A stretch of DNA of 64,000 nt from positions 558,001 through 622,000 of the forward strand of contig CM065650.1 in the NCBI GenBank assembly GCA_033220425.1, written 5' to 3'. Made by a program: the position numbers and the translations under genes. The stretch comes from Lepraria neglecta (Eukaryota; Ascomycota; Lecanoromycetes; Lecanorales; Stereocaulaceae). Within the stretch, counting starts at the first letter, position 1. Each line of letters starts with the position of its first letter. The notes under the pieces were generated by a model. It did no database searches and had not been told where the DNA came from. It was given only the letters and a program-made list of their open reading frames with translations. Shown piece by piece: positions 34,194 through 44,427 of this stretch.

Positions 34194-34949
34194 TCACACT
34201 CCTCTCCTTTCCTCAATACCCAGCCCCGTCCCCGTCCCCGTCCCCAGACCCAACCCAGCACCAGCATCAACAACCCGCCTCAACTCTCCCATCCTTCTTT
34301 CATAGACATCCACCAGCTCATCTAGCCTCTTGTCCTCGCCATGACCCCTCCTTTTCCCTTTCCATTCTCCTTCCGCTCCAGTACCCAGCACCTCCATCCC
34401 CTCAATCCTCAACATCAAGCCTCTCTCCTCTTCCTCTCCCTCATCGCCTCCCTCTTCCTGCATCCCCTGACCATCCTTATCCCACGTAGGCGCTGGCTCT
34501 AGTTCTGTAGATGTGACCGCCCAGTCGGGACTCATGCCTTGTGCTGAGAGGACTTTGGTGCCTGTTGCGTCCATGTCTATCAAGACAAACCTCTCTTTAG
34601 GCTGTTCCCCATCAGAACGCCCATTTTTAGGGCTTGAAGTAGGAGATTCGGGATCGAGGACTTGTAAGGCTGCAGATGTGATAGGGTCGGTATCAGGTGT
34701 GTCGTCCGAGAAGATATATTGAACGGTTGGATGGTGCGTTGTTGAAGATGTAGGATTCGTTAAGAGGGTGAAGTAAGGGGTGAAGTTGGGAGGTGGGAGG
34801 ATGGCTTCGGAGCCTTGAGGATCATGGTCGGCAGAGGGGTCTTCGTCTGCATGGACGGAGGTATATGTGTCGGGGATGGGTGAGGGTTGTGGAGAACGGT
34901 GGTTACTTTGGCGAGAGGGCGGAGACGACAGGGGGAGGAATGACATCAT
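34194..34949 (-). CDS. Conserved hypothetical fungal protein
   Basis: One exon, 251 codons from ATG 34949. The core PPNFTPYFTLLTNPTSSTTH, HPTVQYIFSDDTPD and RFVLIDMDATGTKVLSAQ is of a kind I associate with small conserved ascomycete proteins of unknown role. The N-terminus is Ser/Pro-rich and disordered. The middle has an acidic run (EEGGDEGEEEERG), and a helical end (RLDELVDVYERRMGELRRVV) leads into a Gly/Leu/Thr repeat made by a CCCCGT hexamer repeat in the DNA (about 34223-34250). No signal peptide or membrane segment. It converges with the DnaJ gene, 281 bases apart. Confidence 0.7.
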   Translation of the reverse strand: MMSFLPLSSPPSRQSNHRSPQPSPIPDTYTSVHADEDPSADHDPQGSEAILPPPNFTPYFTLLTNPTSSTTHHPTVQYIFSDDTPDTDPITSAALQVLDPESPTSSPKNGRSDGEQPKERFVLIDMDATGTKVLSAQGMSPDWAVTSTELEPAPTWDKDGQGMQEEGGDEGEEEERGLMLRIEGMEVLGTGAEGEWKGKRRGHGEDKRLDELVDVYERRMGELRRVVDAGAGLGLGTGTGTGLGIEERRGV

Positions 34950-35992
34950 GTGGTCGATGTTTGGTGGTGGGAACTACATGATTGAGTATGATGAAGGAGA
35001 GAGGGTAGCCTGCATGTTTGTTTGGTCGAGGGATCTACATTTCTTGGCGGTCAGGTACATATTGTTTGAGCTAGGTTTACGCAAGAGGTACTTAGGGAAT
35101 GGTAAAAGGCCTTGCAACAGGGAAATGTACTGTTGACTTGGGCCACTGAGGTCTCCTGACTCCAGGAATAGGCACATTTGGGTATCTTAGGTAGCAGACG
35201 CCAATCGCTATGCTCCAATAGAAAACAACATCTCGTAGTTTGTAGCCTCGTTGGGAAGAAGGCTTCAGCTACTCTCCGCTCTTTTTCCATTCGAACTCTG
35301 CAGTACCATGTCAGCTTCGATCACTTCATGACGCGTGAATGTCTTACTCTGCCTGCACATGGGACACAATCCCTTAGACGAGGCTTGGTGAATCCAAGTG
35401 AGGAGACAATGCTGAGCATGATCAGCGTTGAGTCTCTAAAATTCACTTGACAATCCTCATACCATGTGAAAAGAGTGGCCGCATTTTCCAATCACTAAGA
35501 GGCATGCTCAGCATCCATCGTAACAAGAGGTAAAAGAGTTCCGGCCAAGCATACGCAGAGCACATTCATCTCCGGGGTATTTGCACGTAGGACACGTTCC
35601 ATCGAATTGCACTCGACATATTCCACACACATCATCTCCGGGCATATCCCATCTCCAAGAAGCTACCGCGTTCCACTCTTTGATGGTGACTTTCATGGCG
35701 GCGGGGTTGGGGGGTGTTGGATAGTCCGCGGACTTCGATCAGCGATAGGTCAGCTGGCCAAGGTAAACCCCGAGCCTTGTGATGCTTTGAGTGGCGTGCG
35801 GAGATATAGAGCTTTGGGAGGGGCTCGAGGGGTAATAGTGTTTACTTTCGTCGGCATTATTTGCCGGTTTTTACTTGCCGGTGTTTCGGAGTCTACCTTT
35901 TGCCGATCCGACCGTTGTCTAGGGTAACTGAGAATCTTTATAAATTCTCTTACTCCTGCCAGCTTTAAGATCTTAATGTTTAGCATCTCGTT
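34950..35992. other. Intergenic, nothing recognised
   Basis: About 1 kb without a supported gene. Short frames on both strands have no motif. The last 100 bases form the leader of the coiled-coil gene that follows. Confidence 0.4.
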
Positions 35993-36743
35993 ATGGATCC
36001 TCAACCAAATTTCGAACGCTTGGCCGACTGTTTCGTCGGAGCTTCTGAAGAGCTCCGTAGATTGCCAAATGTTCCAGTCATCACCGAAGGCCAGAACATC
36101 CTTAACGCTATCACTACGATGCAAGCTCGGATGGATACAGCTATCACTACGATGCAAGCTCGGATGGATACAGCTATCACTACGATGCAAGCTCGGATGG
36201 ATACACAGTTTGATAGGCTAGGAGTCAGTACAAACTCTCACGAAATAATTTCATTAGATACTAATAGCTTCAAGGCAAGGATTCATCGTCTTGAAGAACG
36301 ATTTGATGGTCTCGAACAACGATTTGACGGCCTCCAAGGACAATTCAATGGCCTTCAAGGACAATTTAATGGCCTACAGCTTCAGCAAAACGCAGAGTAA
36401 TATTCGTTTAAGTGTTTTTACGCTCATTGACTAACTTTATATTTGCAGATCGCTGAATCAAATGGCTCGGCTTTTTAATTCTCATGTTACCAGCCCCATA
36501 CACGACTTTGAACCCCTTCGAAACGCTCAAAACCAAATACCTCCGGAATTTCCAGGCAATGGAAATGCACTTGCTAGTATGACTGGTATGTATCTAATTT
36601 GATTGTGTTTCTATAAAGCTAACACCTATTAAGCTGCAAATCTTGCACTTCTTTTAAATAGCTACGGATTGCAACCGCAGAGACAAATTGAAGGAAGAAG
36701 ACGCCAGCTAAGGCATTTCATTGGGGTCGTTTACCAAGTATGA
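35993..36743 (+). CDS. Small coiled-coil protein with in-frame tandem repeats
   Basis: Three exons, 35993-36396, 36449-36585, 36634-36743, join in frame to 216 aa; introns of 52 and 48 nt carry GACTAAC and GCTAACA branch points. After a short head (MDPQPNFERLADCFVGASEE) come three identical copies of the 11-residue unit AITTMQARMDT, then a heptad-like run of RFDGLEQ / QFNGLQG units (residues ~102-130), all predicting a long parallel coiled coil. The tail (residues ~135-216) contains MARLFNSHVTSPIHDFEPL and ends in RQIEGRRRQLRHFIGVVYQV. No signal peptide or membrane segment. Function unknown; the repeats suggest copy number varies between strains. The spliced exon 2 and 3 frames support a real gene that a simple ORF scan would cut off. 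Confidence 0.75.
36107..36205 (+). repeat. 33-bp coding tandem repeat, three copies
   Basis: Three consecutive 33-base units start at 36107, 36140 and 36173, each beginning GCTATCACTACGATGCAAGC and encoding AITTMQARMDT. The copies are identical except at the end of the last one, so the array is recent. It lies inside exon 1 of the coiled-coil gene and keeps the frame. Confidence 0.9.
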
Positions 36744-36959
36744 ATTATAGAGACAGGAATTGCTGGAGGGGTTTGCTTTGCTCTATCATTAGCACTAGAG
36801 AAGTGCTGTAGTCCTGTACGATAGCAAATATTTGGGCATACAAAAAGTGCTGCTGAAACACCACGAACTGTTTTATTTCTTCCTGTTATCTACCTGTCCG
36901 TGTTAGCTAAGGCGGATTCGGCCTCCTCCGATCAGGTAAGGCCCATCCCTCCTCAGCCG

Positions 36960-38755
36960 CATCCATCGTATTGGCCTTGTCTGCTCAAACTTAGGGTATA
37001 CGGCGCGTCGTCGCAGATTTTATCGCCTGGTCGGACATGCTTGCAGGATTTTCCAAGGCGGCCAGCAGTCGTGGAAATAATGGATCCGAATGAAAGTAAC
37101 TCCTTTGAGACTTGCTTTTCATTGTATTCAGCCTTGAAATCCTCGCGCAACAGAGATTCTGAAAGCTCCTGCTCCTGCTCAAGCTTACTGAGCCAAGTCA
37201 TGGTCTTTGTAAGTTGTGCTTTGGTAGCTCGTGTAAATATGACATAATCGTGTATCAAGGTGCGGCAGATTGCTTCATATCGCTTTGCATTGTTAAATGG
37301 TATGCTATAAGACAAGAACACTGCTCTGATGAGATCCCAAGCGTCGGACGCACCCGGTGCTTCCTCTGTATTTCTTCCCAAGACCCCGCCACTGATCTCG
37401 TCAATCTTAACACCTCGAATACGCACGCAATACGCTACTTCCAGCCACTCGCATCATCTGTAGCTTTTTTGTAGACGCCGCTTTAAAAAGGTTCTTCTCA
37501 CTAGAGACGAAAGCAGGGTATATCACCCCGCATTCCATCTTATCAACGTCACAAGACCACCGGGCAGCCCAGTCCCAACACCAAGAGGGAACTGTGCGAA
37601 AACCTTTTTGTGAGTCAGCACAAGAATTCCATAAAGCATCGAGATTGTCTGAAGCCCGGATAAGCGCTACTGTGGCATCCATGAAAACGTTTCTACGCTG
37701 GCTGAATAGCCCGGTTTCACAAAATCGGTGGCTCTTGGATTCCAAATCCCTAATTGGCCGTAGACGTAATCTCTGAGGTCACTGGCCTCCCGTACGCTAT
37801 CAATACTGTATCTAGTCAATGAGTACAAGCTCTCGTCTACAATTCCTGCATGATGCTGCCGGTAGATTTTGATGGTCATGAGTTTTTCGTAGGGCTCATC
37901 CGTGTTTGGGATACCATGAGCGCTTCTGAAATTAATCAACAGCGAAAAGACCAGAAATACATCCTCCCACAATACCATCTGCCTTCCAGCTTGGAAGTGT
38001 AGTGTGTAATTAAGGACGGCTTCTTGCAAGGTCCAGAGTCGATTGAACCAAGCGTTTCCCATCATCTCATCTTGACCCTTGCATAGTTTTCTCAACGCCT
38101 GTTTTGGATTGAAGTCGATGTCATCAAGATGTAGCACAACTTGCAATAGGTTTTGCTTTTCGCTGTTCGTAGAGAGTTGCATCTTTACTATATACTCGAT
38201 CGTATTGGGACCTCGAGATATCAATTCTATACTTGCAATGGCACAAAACATATCCCGAACTGCAGTAGTGCCTGGTCCGAGCCACGCTATAACGTCAGTG
38301 GCTCGACGGTATATCTCTTGCATCAGCTGCACCTGATAGGCTCGTTCATTTTCGTCCTCCTGGTTGATACAAATCTGGTCGATCCATAAGAAGCGCCCTT
38401 TGTCAGGATCGCGGAGATATTGTAGCGTAACGCACAAAGATTGCGTGATAGCTAATGTTTTCGAGGAAATTATCAAGATCTTGTTACGTGCAAAGCTTCC
38501 CCAGACGTAAGATAATGCATTCCAATTGATGTCTGAAGAAGGCTCGCGCTTGACATAACAGTCGTGATATATCGGACCCTTGCTTCTCTGAAACCTGTTA
38601 ATACTTGTAATGCTCAAGGTACCGCGAACAGGCTCGCCAGCTTTCCCAGGAGCTAAACGGAATATGCGGATTTGCTTTTCTGCTTCATTGAGCGGCTGAT
38701 AACAATAGACGTTCTTCGACCCTGGCGAGTCTTCTCGGTCGTTTCGCTCAGACAT
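36960..38755 (-). pseudogene. HET (heterokaryon incompatibility) domain gene, decayed
   Basis: From ATG 38755 the N-terminal two thirds read cleanly: NALSYVWG (the usual ALSYVWG block), FLWIDQICINQEDENERAYQ, LMQEIYRRATDVIAWLGP and NRLWTLQEAVL are the classic HET-domain motifs. Downstream the same protein continues in other frames, with DATVALIRASDNLDALW, PSWCWDWAARWS, RIRGVKIDEISGG and the C-terminal GRLGKSCKHVRPGDKICDD. The frame changes about twice, so the gene appears broken unless the assembly has small errors. HET proteins trigger cell death when unlike strains fuse. It is one of three HET relics in the window and lies about 2 kb from the inverted-repeat element. Confidence 0.85.
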
Positions 38756-39380
38756 CGCGTTCGAAAGTGACGTGTGTAGCAAAAGTCTGGGTCGGCAGGT
38801 GAAGACGTGTATATAGTGCAGGCTTCTGCCTCCATAGAATAGACAGCAATCCCGCCCTGAAATCCCATTATTGAAGAGTAACAAGGCGCAAAGAGGCTGT
38901 ACTTCAGCCTGATCTTATAGCGTGCAAGGCTGACCGTCTAAGATACATCAGTAGCTCCATAGCCACCATAGCCTTAAAGAAAGAAGAGTAAGTTCGAGAC
39001 TATCTGACAGGAGGATATGAGGGATCTGCTTTGTCTCTGTCTCTGTTCTAGTTGCTCTAGAAAGAGATGCTAGATAGGCCATTTATGCTTGTACACGGCC
39101 ATGGAATCTGCCATCTAATGTAAAGCTGCGGGGCCTCGCCGATCCCTTGGGAGCTTAACAGCCGCTTTCGGCTGCCCAAAAGAGATACTCCCCGTTATCT
39201 TAGCCTTATCGGAGCTATGTTCCTCAGTTCCGAACTTTAAAGTACACATGGAATCTTCTTCCCCTCTCTTGCTCCGCCTAAAACGATTTTCTTAAAGTAC
39301 ACGTGTGCGATGTCAAGCTGGGCTTCATCTTTCCTACTCTTGTCAATTGAGATGTACCTTGACAACACGATCGAATACAG
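38756..39380. other. Intergenic, HET upstream region and sulfurtransferase promoter
   Basis: No gene is supported. Open frame continues a little upstream of the HET start but without ATG. The last part, ending at 39380, is the sulfurtransferase leader. Confidence 0.4.
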
Positions 39381-40486
39381 ATGATCATGGCACTGTTAAC
39401 ACGCACACAACCTCTTTCGAAGCTCTCTGTCAATCCCCTCCTTAACACTCGCTCTTTCCTCTCACCTCGTCTAGCCTCCATGGCGCAAAGCAGGAGTGTC
39501 TCTCTGAGATCCTACATAGTCACCCCCAAAGAACTTTCAGACGCCCTCTCTAAAAACGTCTACACCAAGCTCTCAACAGCACCTCGGATTATCCCGGTCT
39601 GCGCTTCTTGGTTCCTCCCCAACGACCCTCAAAAACGCACAGGCCAACAGGTCTTCAAAGAGCAACGCATACCCTCGGCCCGCTTCTTCGACCTCGACGC
39701 TGTTAAAGACCATGACTCGCGCTACCCACACATGCTACCCACAGCGGAAGGTTTTGCCAAAGCTATGCAAGAGATTGGGATCAAAAGGGACGATCAAGTC
39801 GTGATCTACGATTCGAAAGAGTTGGGGATCTTCAGTGCTCCCAGAGTGGGCTGGACCTTCAAGGTGTTCGATCATCCTTACGTTCACATCCTCAACAACT
39901 TCAGATTATGGGTCGAGCAGGGCTATCCCACTGAGAGCGGCGAGCCAGAAGATATGAACGATGGTCCAAGTCACTACCCAGAACCATCGATCAACCCTGA
40001 TATGGTCGTGAAGTACGCCGAAGTCAAAGAGATAGCGAAGGACTACGGCAAAGAGGGCGCCGAAGGCATACAAATTCTCGACGCACGGCCTAGAGGACGA
40101 TGGGCAGGTACAGCACCGGAGCCACGACCTGGACTGTCGAGCGGGCACATTCCCGGCAGCATCAGCGTCCCGCACTCAGAGCTGCTAGACTCTAAGACTG
40201 GGGCTTTACTGCCTGCGGAGGAGCTGAGACGGATCTTCGAAGGAAAGGGGGTGGACCCCCAGAAGCATATTATCAGCAGTTGCGGCACAGGAGTTACGGC
40301 AGCGGTCATTGAGACTGCACTTGGGGAGGCTGGGGTGGGGAGAGCGGACGATAGGAGGCTGTATGATGGGAGCTGGACGTGAGTATCTCCTGCATTTCTT
40401 CCAAGGCCGTGGCAGTACTGATTTCAAGCAGGGAATGGGCACAGCGAGTGACCGAGAGAGATCGTCTCATTCATAAGGAGGCTTGA
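39381..40486 (+). CDS. Mitochondrial sulfurtransferase, 3-mercaptopyruvate type (tandem rhodanese)
   Basis: Exons 39381-40378 and 40432-40486 give 350 aa; without the splice the end EWAQRVTERDRLIHKEA is lost. Two rhodanese domains are present: the first (inactive) holds IPSARFFDLDAVKDHDSRYP and VVIYDSKELGIFSAPRVGW, the second holds ILDARPRGRWAGTAPEPRPG, SGHIPGSISVPH and the active-site loop SSCGTGVTAAV. The CGTGVT loop is the mercaptopyruvate sulfurtransferase form; thiosulfate enzymes have CRKGVT. The enzyme moves sulfur from 3-mercaptopyruvate to thiols or to proteins for tRNA thiolation (yeast Tum1). The first ~40 residues are rich in Arg, Ser and Leu without acids (TRSFLSPRLASMAQSRSVSL), a probable mitochondrial presequence; an internal Met at residue 34 could give a cytosolic form. 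The inverted-repeat element begins 131 bases after the stop. Confidence 0.92.
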
Positions 40487-40617
40487 ATCTGAGGAATGCT
40501 TGAGGCTATGTGGTAGGATGAAATAGGGGAGCCACTCATATTGCCGGTACTTTCATATCATGTCTGATACCCCTTGATATCTAGTGCATCAATGAAAGTT
40601 CAACAAGACTCATGGTA

Positions 40618-41192
40618 ACGTCCCTCTACTCGTGCCGGAAAACCCGCTGTGCCGGAAAATCTGACGGGTACTTTGACTTCAAAAGACCACAAGTCTGCGC
40701 GCATGGCGAAGTTTATTTAATTTAGTCGTGCGTCATGCGCTATAGCTACTTTGAAGCACTCAGGAATTATCTGATTCGAAAATTACATTCACATCGTCAT
40801 CTTGTCGCCTGATCCGCTTCAGGTCTTGTTTTCCAGGAAAATAATCTCCACTCCTCGTAACACCACCTTCGGGACTTCGAAGTCGATAGTTTATCTGCCG
40901 TGATCATTCTCGAGCTTCAGAGCCCAACACCAAAATGGCGAGTTTTCACTAGCTGGGTACCTGGTGTTGCACGTAAAACCATATCAAAATTATCACATCG
41001 GTCGGTACTTCCGATCAAAGCCATTACCGATCTGGCTAGTGCAAGATCCCCATAGATAACTAACACTAACGTTAGTCACTAACGACTTAACTCCCCGTAT
41101 GTTTTGCTTATGTTATCTATAAGCCAAGCATGTGGCTGTTCAACATGTGGCTGTAAGTTATCCACGTACACCTTAGCCAATGCTCTGCCCAG
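40618..41192 (+). repeat. Left long terminal inverted repeat
   Basis: Matches the reverse complement of 48514-49069. The outermost 60 bases contain the word GTGCCGGAAAA twice, at 40632-40642 and 40649-40659. Other matching blocks are CGAAAATTACATTCAC (40777-40792), TCTGGCTAGTGCAAGA (41031-41046) and a weaker inner block ending TGCTCTGCCCAG (41181-41192). Similarity inward of this is doubtful. Confidence 0.85.
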
Positions 41193-41546
41193 AAAACGTA
41201 ATCATGGTTCCTTGAGGCGTTTGATTTTTAAGTTCTAACGACCAGGCTCAATCGAAAACAGATCTTGTGAAAATTGCCTGCTCCTCACAATTAGCTTGCG
41301 TATAAATTTAATAGAATTCTGGCATTATTGAGAAAGGCTTGAAAGTGCTTGAAGCTTTCAGCAAAAAGTTCTCGACCCTTTGCATAAGCTTTGATCACTG
41401 AAACCAACATAGCGGAGTGTCTGTTCTTCGATTGTGATCTGCACAGCCATGACGATTTTATAGTTCCAAGTTATACTTTATCAGAGAAATGGTCGTTTGG
41501 ACACAGCTTTGTGACCGGACATATCTCCTTACCTAGGAGCTCGTTT
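41193..41546. other. Spacer between left repeat and the NACHT-WD40 gene
   Basis: About 350 bases that should contain the 3' untranslated region of the minus-strand NACHT-WD40 gene. No gene is seen. Confidence 0.4.
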
Positions 41547-44427
41547 TCAACCGTCCGACAAACTAAAGGTGAAAACCCGTCCGTGTCGGCAGCCGATGGC
41601 TACTGCTGATGCTGTTACCGACGAGGTTGACGGTCGGTAGTCGGGCGGCAGCCATAACAAGTTCTCTGAGTCCCGCGTGATCCACTTCTGGTCAATACTT
41701 AAACCAAAACCGTGTTGGTGCGCCTCTTTACAATCAGCTATACTTTGCGTGAGCATCGGAGCTGATTGGGTTTCAAGACGAAGAGCCCCAATCTCGGTAT
41801 GGAGGAAGGAACCAGATTTGGTGAAGGATATATTCTGAAGGGGTTTGCCAACATCGAGCGTCTGAAGGCATGTCCCATCGCTCGCATCCCAAATCTTGAC
41901 CGTCATGTCACCTGATGCTGACGCCAGATGTTTGTCGTCGTGCGAGTAGACAGCTGAATTGACCCAATCGCTATGGCCTTCAAGCGTCTGGAGGCACGTC
42001 CCATCGGTCGCATCCCAGATCTTGACGGTGTTGTCAGATGATGCTGACGCCAGATGTTTGCCGTCGTGCGAGTAAACAGTTGAATTGACCCACTCGTTAT
42101 GGCCTTCGAGCGTCTGGAGGCACGTCCCATTGATCGTATCCCAGATCTTGACGGTCCCGTCACCTGATGCTGACGCCAGATGTTTGCCGTCGTGCGAAAA
42201 GACAACTGAGCGGTCCCACTCGTTATGGCCTTCGAGCGTCTGGAGGCACGTCCCATTGATCGTATCCCAGATCTTGACGGTCCCGTCACATAATGCTGAC
42301 GCCAGATGTTTGCTGTCGTACGAGAAGACGACTGAGCTGACCGAATAGCTATGGCCTTTGAGCGTTTGAAGGCATGTCCCATCGCTCGCATCCCAGATCT
42401 TGACGGTCTTGTCATGTGATGCTGACGCCAGATGTTTGCCGTCGTGCGAATAGACAACTGAATTGACCGAATCGCTATGGCCTTCAAGCGTCTGCAGGCA
42501 GGCGCTCCATTGGAGTTCTATCGTTGGCATGAACTTTATCCACCTCGGCTTCTCTTGCTCGAATCTTTCTCGGATCAAGCTGCGCGTCGGACTAAATACG
42601 AGCGCTGAAGCGTATACTTGAAGTGGGTAGTTCTCTATAACCCACTTGTGAGATTGGAGGAATCGGCGTGCATCTCGAAGCACATCAAATAGATACGGAA
42701 TCACTTTCTCCTGAACCAAAGTCAGCTTGTTTTGAGAAAGAGCGAACGGTGTTAAAAGATGACCTCGAACCTTTGTTACACGTTCCAACCTGACGATAGA
42801 ACGTACGCCCTCCGACATACCTCCAAGAAGGCTAAGAGCCTCGAGCCAATATAAAAACTTCTGTCTGAAGAAGATCGCTAACGGTCCGTCCTTGTTTAAA
42901 ATTGCCCCCTCCTTCGCGCTGTCACTTTGGAACCATTCCATCAAGTGTTCGACCCAATAAACGCACGAGTACCCTACCGCCACCAACGGGTCTGTTGGAG
43001 GCTGTTGCACCTGGTCGATCGATAATACTGGAGCCCCGAGGCGGTACACATCCCGATGAAGTGTCCGGGACATGATCTCGAGCGACTTCGAAAAGATTGA
43101 GCGGTGTAGATCTGCTAGCCTGTCGGAAGAGGTCACGTTATTTAAAGTTTTGAGCAGAAAGTCCTTGGCCGACTGATGCACAAAATAGATAGTCCGTCCT
43201 CGAAGAACCAAAAAGGGACTGCATAGCCATATGATTTTCTCTGGTAAGCTGGAGCGATTGAAAATGTCTTTTATTGTCTTGTCGAGCGACGTCGCTTCTT
43301 CCAAAGTAATAGGTCGGCGTACGGCTGTAACCAAAGCCAGTATTTGCTTGAGGAGGTTACCGCGTTTGGAACTCTGTATCTTCTGCATCATTTGCCCATA
43401 GAGGTCGTCCAGGCCAGGTGGTAATATTTCTAACGCTTCGAAACCCTCCCATTCCTCGTACTCTTCAAGATTCTGACATACCAAAGCCACCCAGAGGAAT
43501 GTACCGTTTGCGCTGCAGGTTAGATATTGTTCAACTTCGGCCTTGGTCTTATCATTATAGCCTTTTTGCTGCGCTAAACGAGCCACTCTGTATCCGATGA
43601 AGTTGCTCACGGCCATGGAAACAGATTCTGCGTTCAGCTCCAGACATAGCCTCGTTCTCCCTCCCATCTTTCCCATCCGCTTTTCAATTTCCGCCCAATT
43701 TCGACTAGAAATAATCCACTTGACGCGCGATAAAGCCGATGCTTGCTGAACGATCAGATCAAGGAGTTGCGACTGACTGATCTCACATTCGTCGAGCGCG
43801 TCGATGATCATGTACGTGTCCGCCAAGCCCGGGTCTTGTAGAATGTTCGTAAATATCTCCGACAGAGCCACCCAGGCATTAACGTCTTCGAAGAGGTCTC
43901 GACCCGCGTGATCGTATTTCTCCCGCACGTGCGAGATGAGTGACGGCTGTTCCTGAACGAGCAGGTAGATCAAGCCGCGCAGTACCGCCGTGGCATTGTT
44001 GATCCGCGAGTCGGTGGCCTGGCAGAAGAAGAACGAGAGCAGATGTGTGCGATCTTTTGGCTTCCTCAGCTCTTCAATGATGCCACAGAGCAGCATCGTC
44101 TTGCCCTTGCCCGCGTCGCCCTTGATTCAGAGCAGTGAGCCCTGTTCGCCGTCGCGCCACCGCCGATAATCAGTATTGTCAAAGACCCAGCGATACGAGT
44201 CCGACAGAAGACCGCCCTTCGTTTGCTCGATACGTGTCTTGTCGTCTCGGGGATCCGTCGGACGGAGGTGCTGGAGACATTGTGCGTCGGTCCGCTCTGC
44301 TGTGAGAGAGAAAGTCAGCAGGGTCTCGAAACATGGACCCAAACTCACATATAGACAGATTCACATTGTTGATCTGAGTAGAATTGGGCTCGGCGACGTT
44401 GCCGTAAATGTTGACGTGGCCCGCCAT
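41547..44427 (-). CDS. NACHT-WD40 STAND protein (NLR-like, HET-E/NWD type), probably interrupted by one stop
   Basis: Exons 44427-44349 and 44299-41547 join in frame to 944 codons. A 26-residue leader from ATG 44427 (GHVNIYGNVAEPNSTQINN and on) precedes the family's conserved entry CLQHLRPTDPRDDKTRIE and KGGLLSDSYRWVF. The Walker A loop is KGDAGKGKTMLL (~86-97) and Walker B is YMIIDALDECE; then WIISSRNW, a helical region, and WD40 repeats of 42 residues (KHLASASxDxTVKIWD). Codon 84, right before IKGDAGKGKT, is TGA (44129-44127) where the family usually has Trp, so the full protein is probably not made; initiation at Met95 would lose the P-loop. NWD proteins sense non-self through the repeats and switch on a cell-death effector. 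The leader has no effector domain, which suggests a partner protein, perhaps the HeLo-like gene in the same element. Confidence 0.88.
41874..42503 (-). repeat. WD40-coding tandem repeat, five 126-bp units
   Basis: The marker word ACGCCAGATGTTTG occurs at 41921, 42047, 42173, 42299 and 42425, exactly 126 bases apart. Units are nearly identical, differing mainly at a few codons in the loop (HSDSVNS, HSYSVSS, HNEWDRS, HNEWVNS, HSDWVNS). Array limits are approximate. High likeness between units is typical of repeats kept alike by recombination in fungal recognition genes. Confidence 0.9.

Noticed and set aside
41903-42487. 194-codon frame overlapping the WD40 array
   Set aside because: Shadow frame of the 126-bp repeats in another phase; the repeats keep it open.
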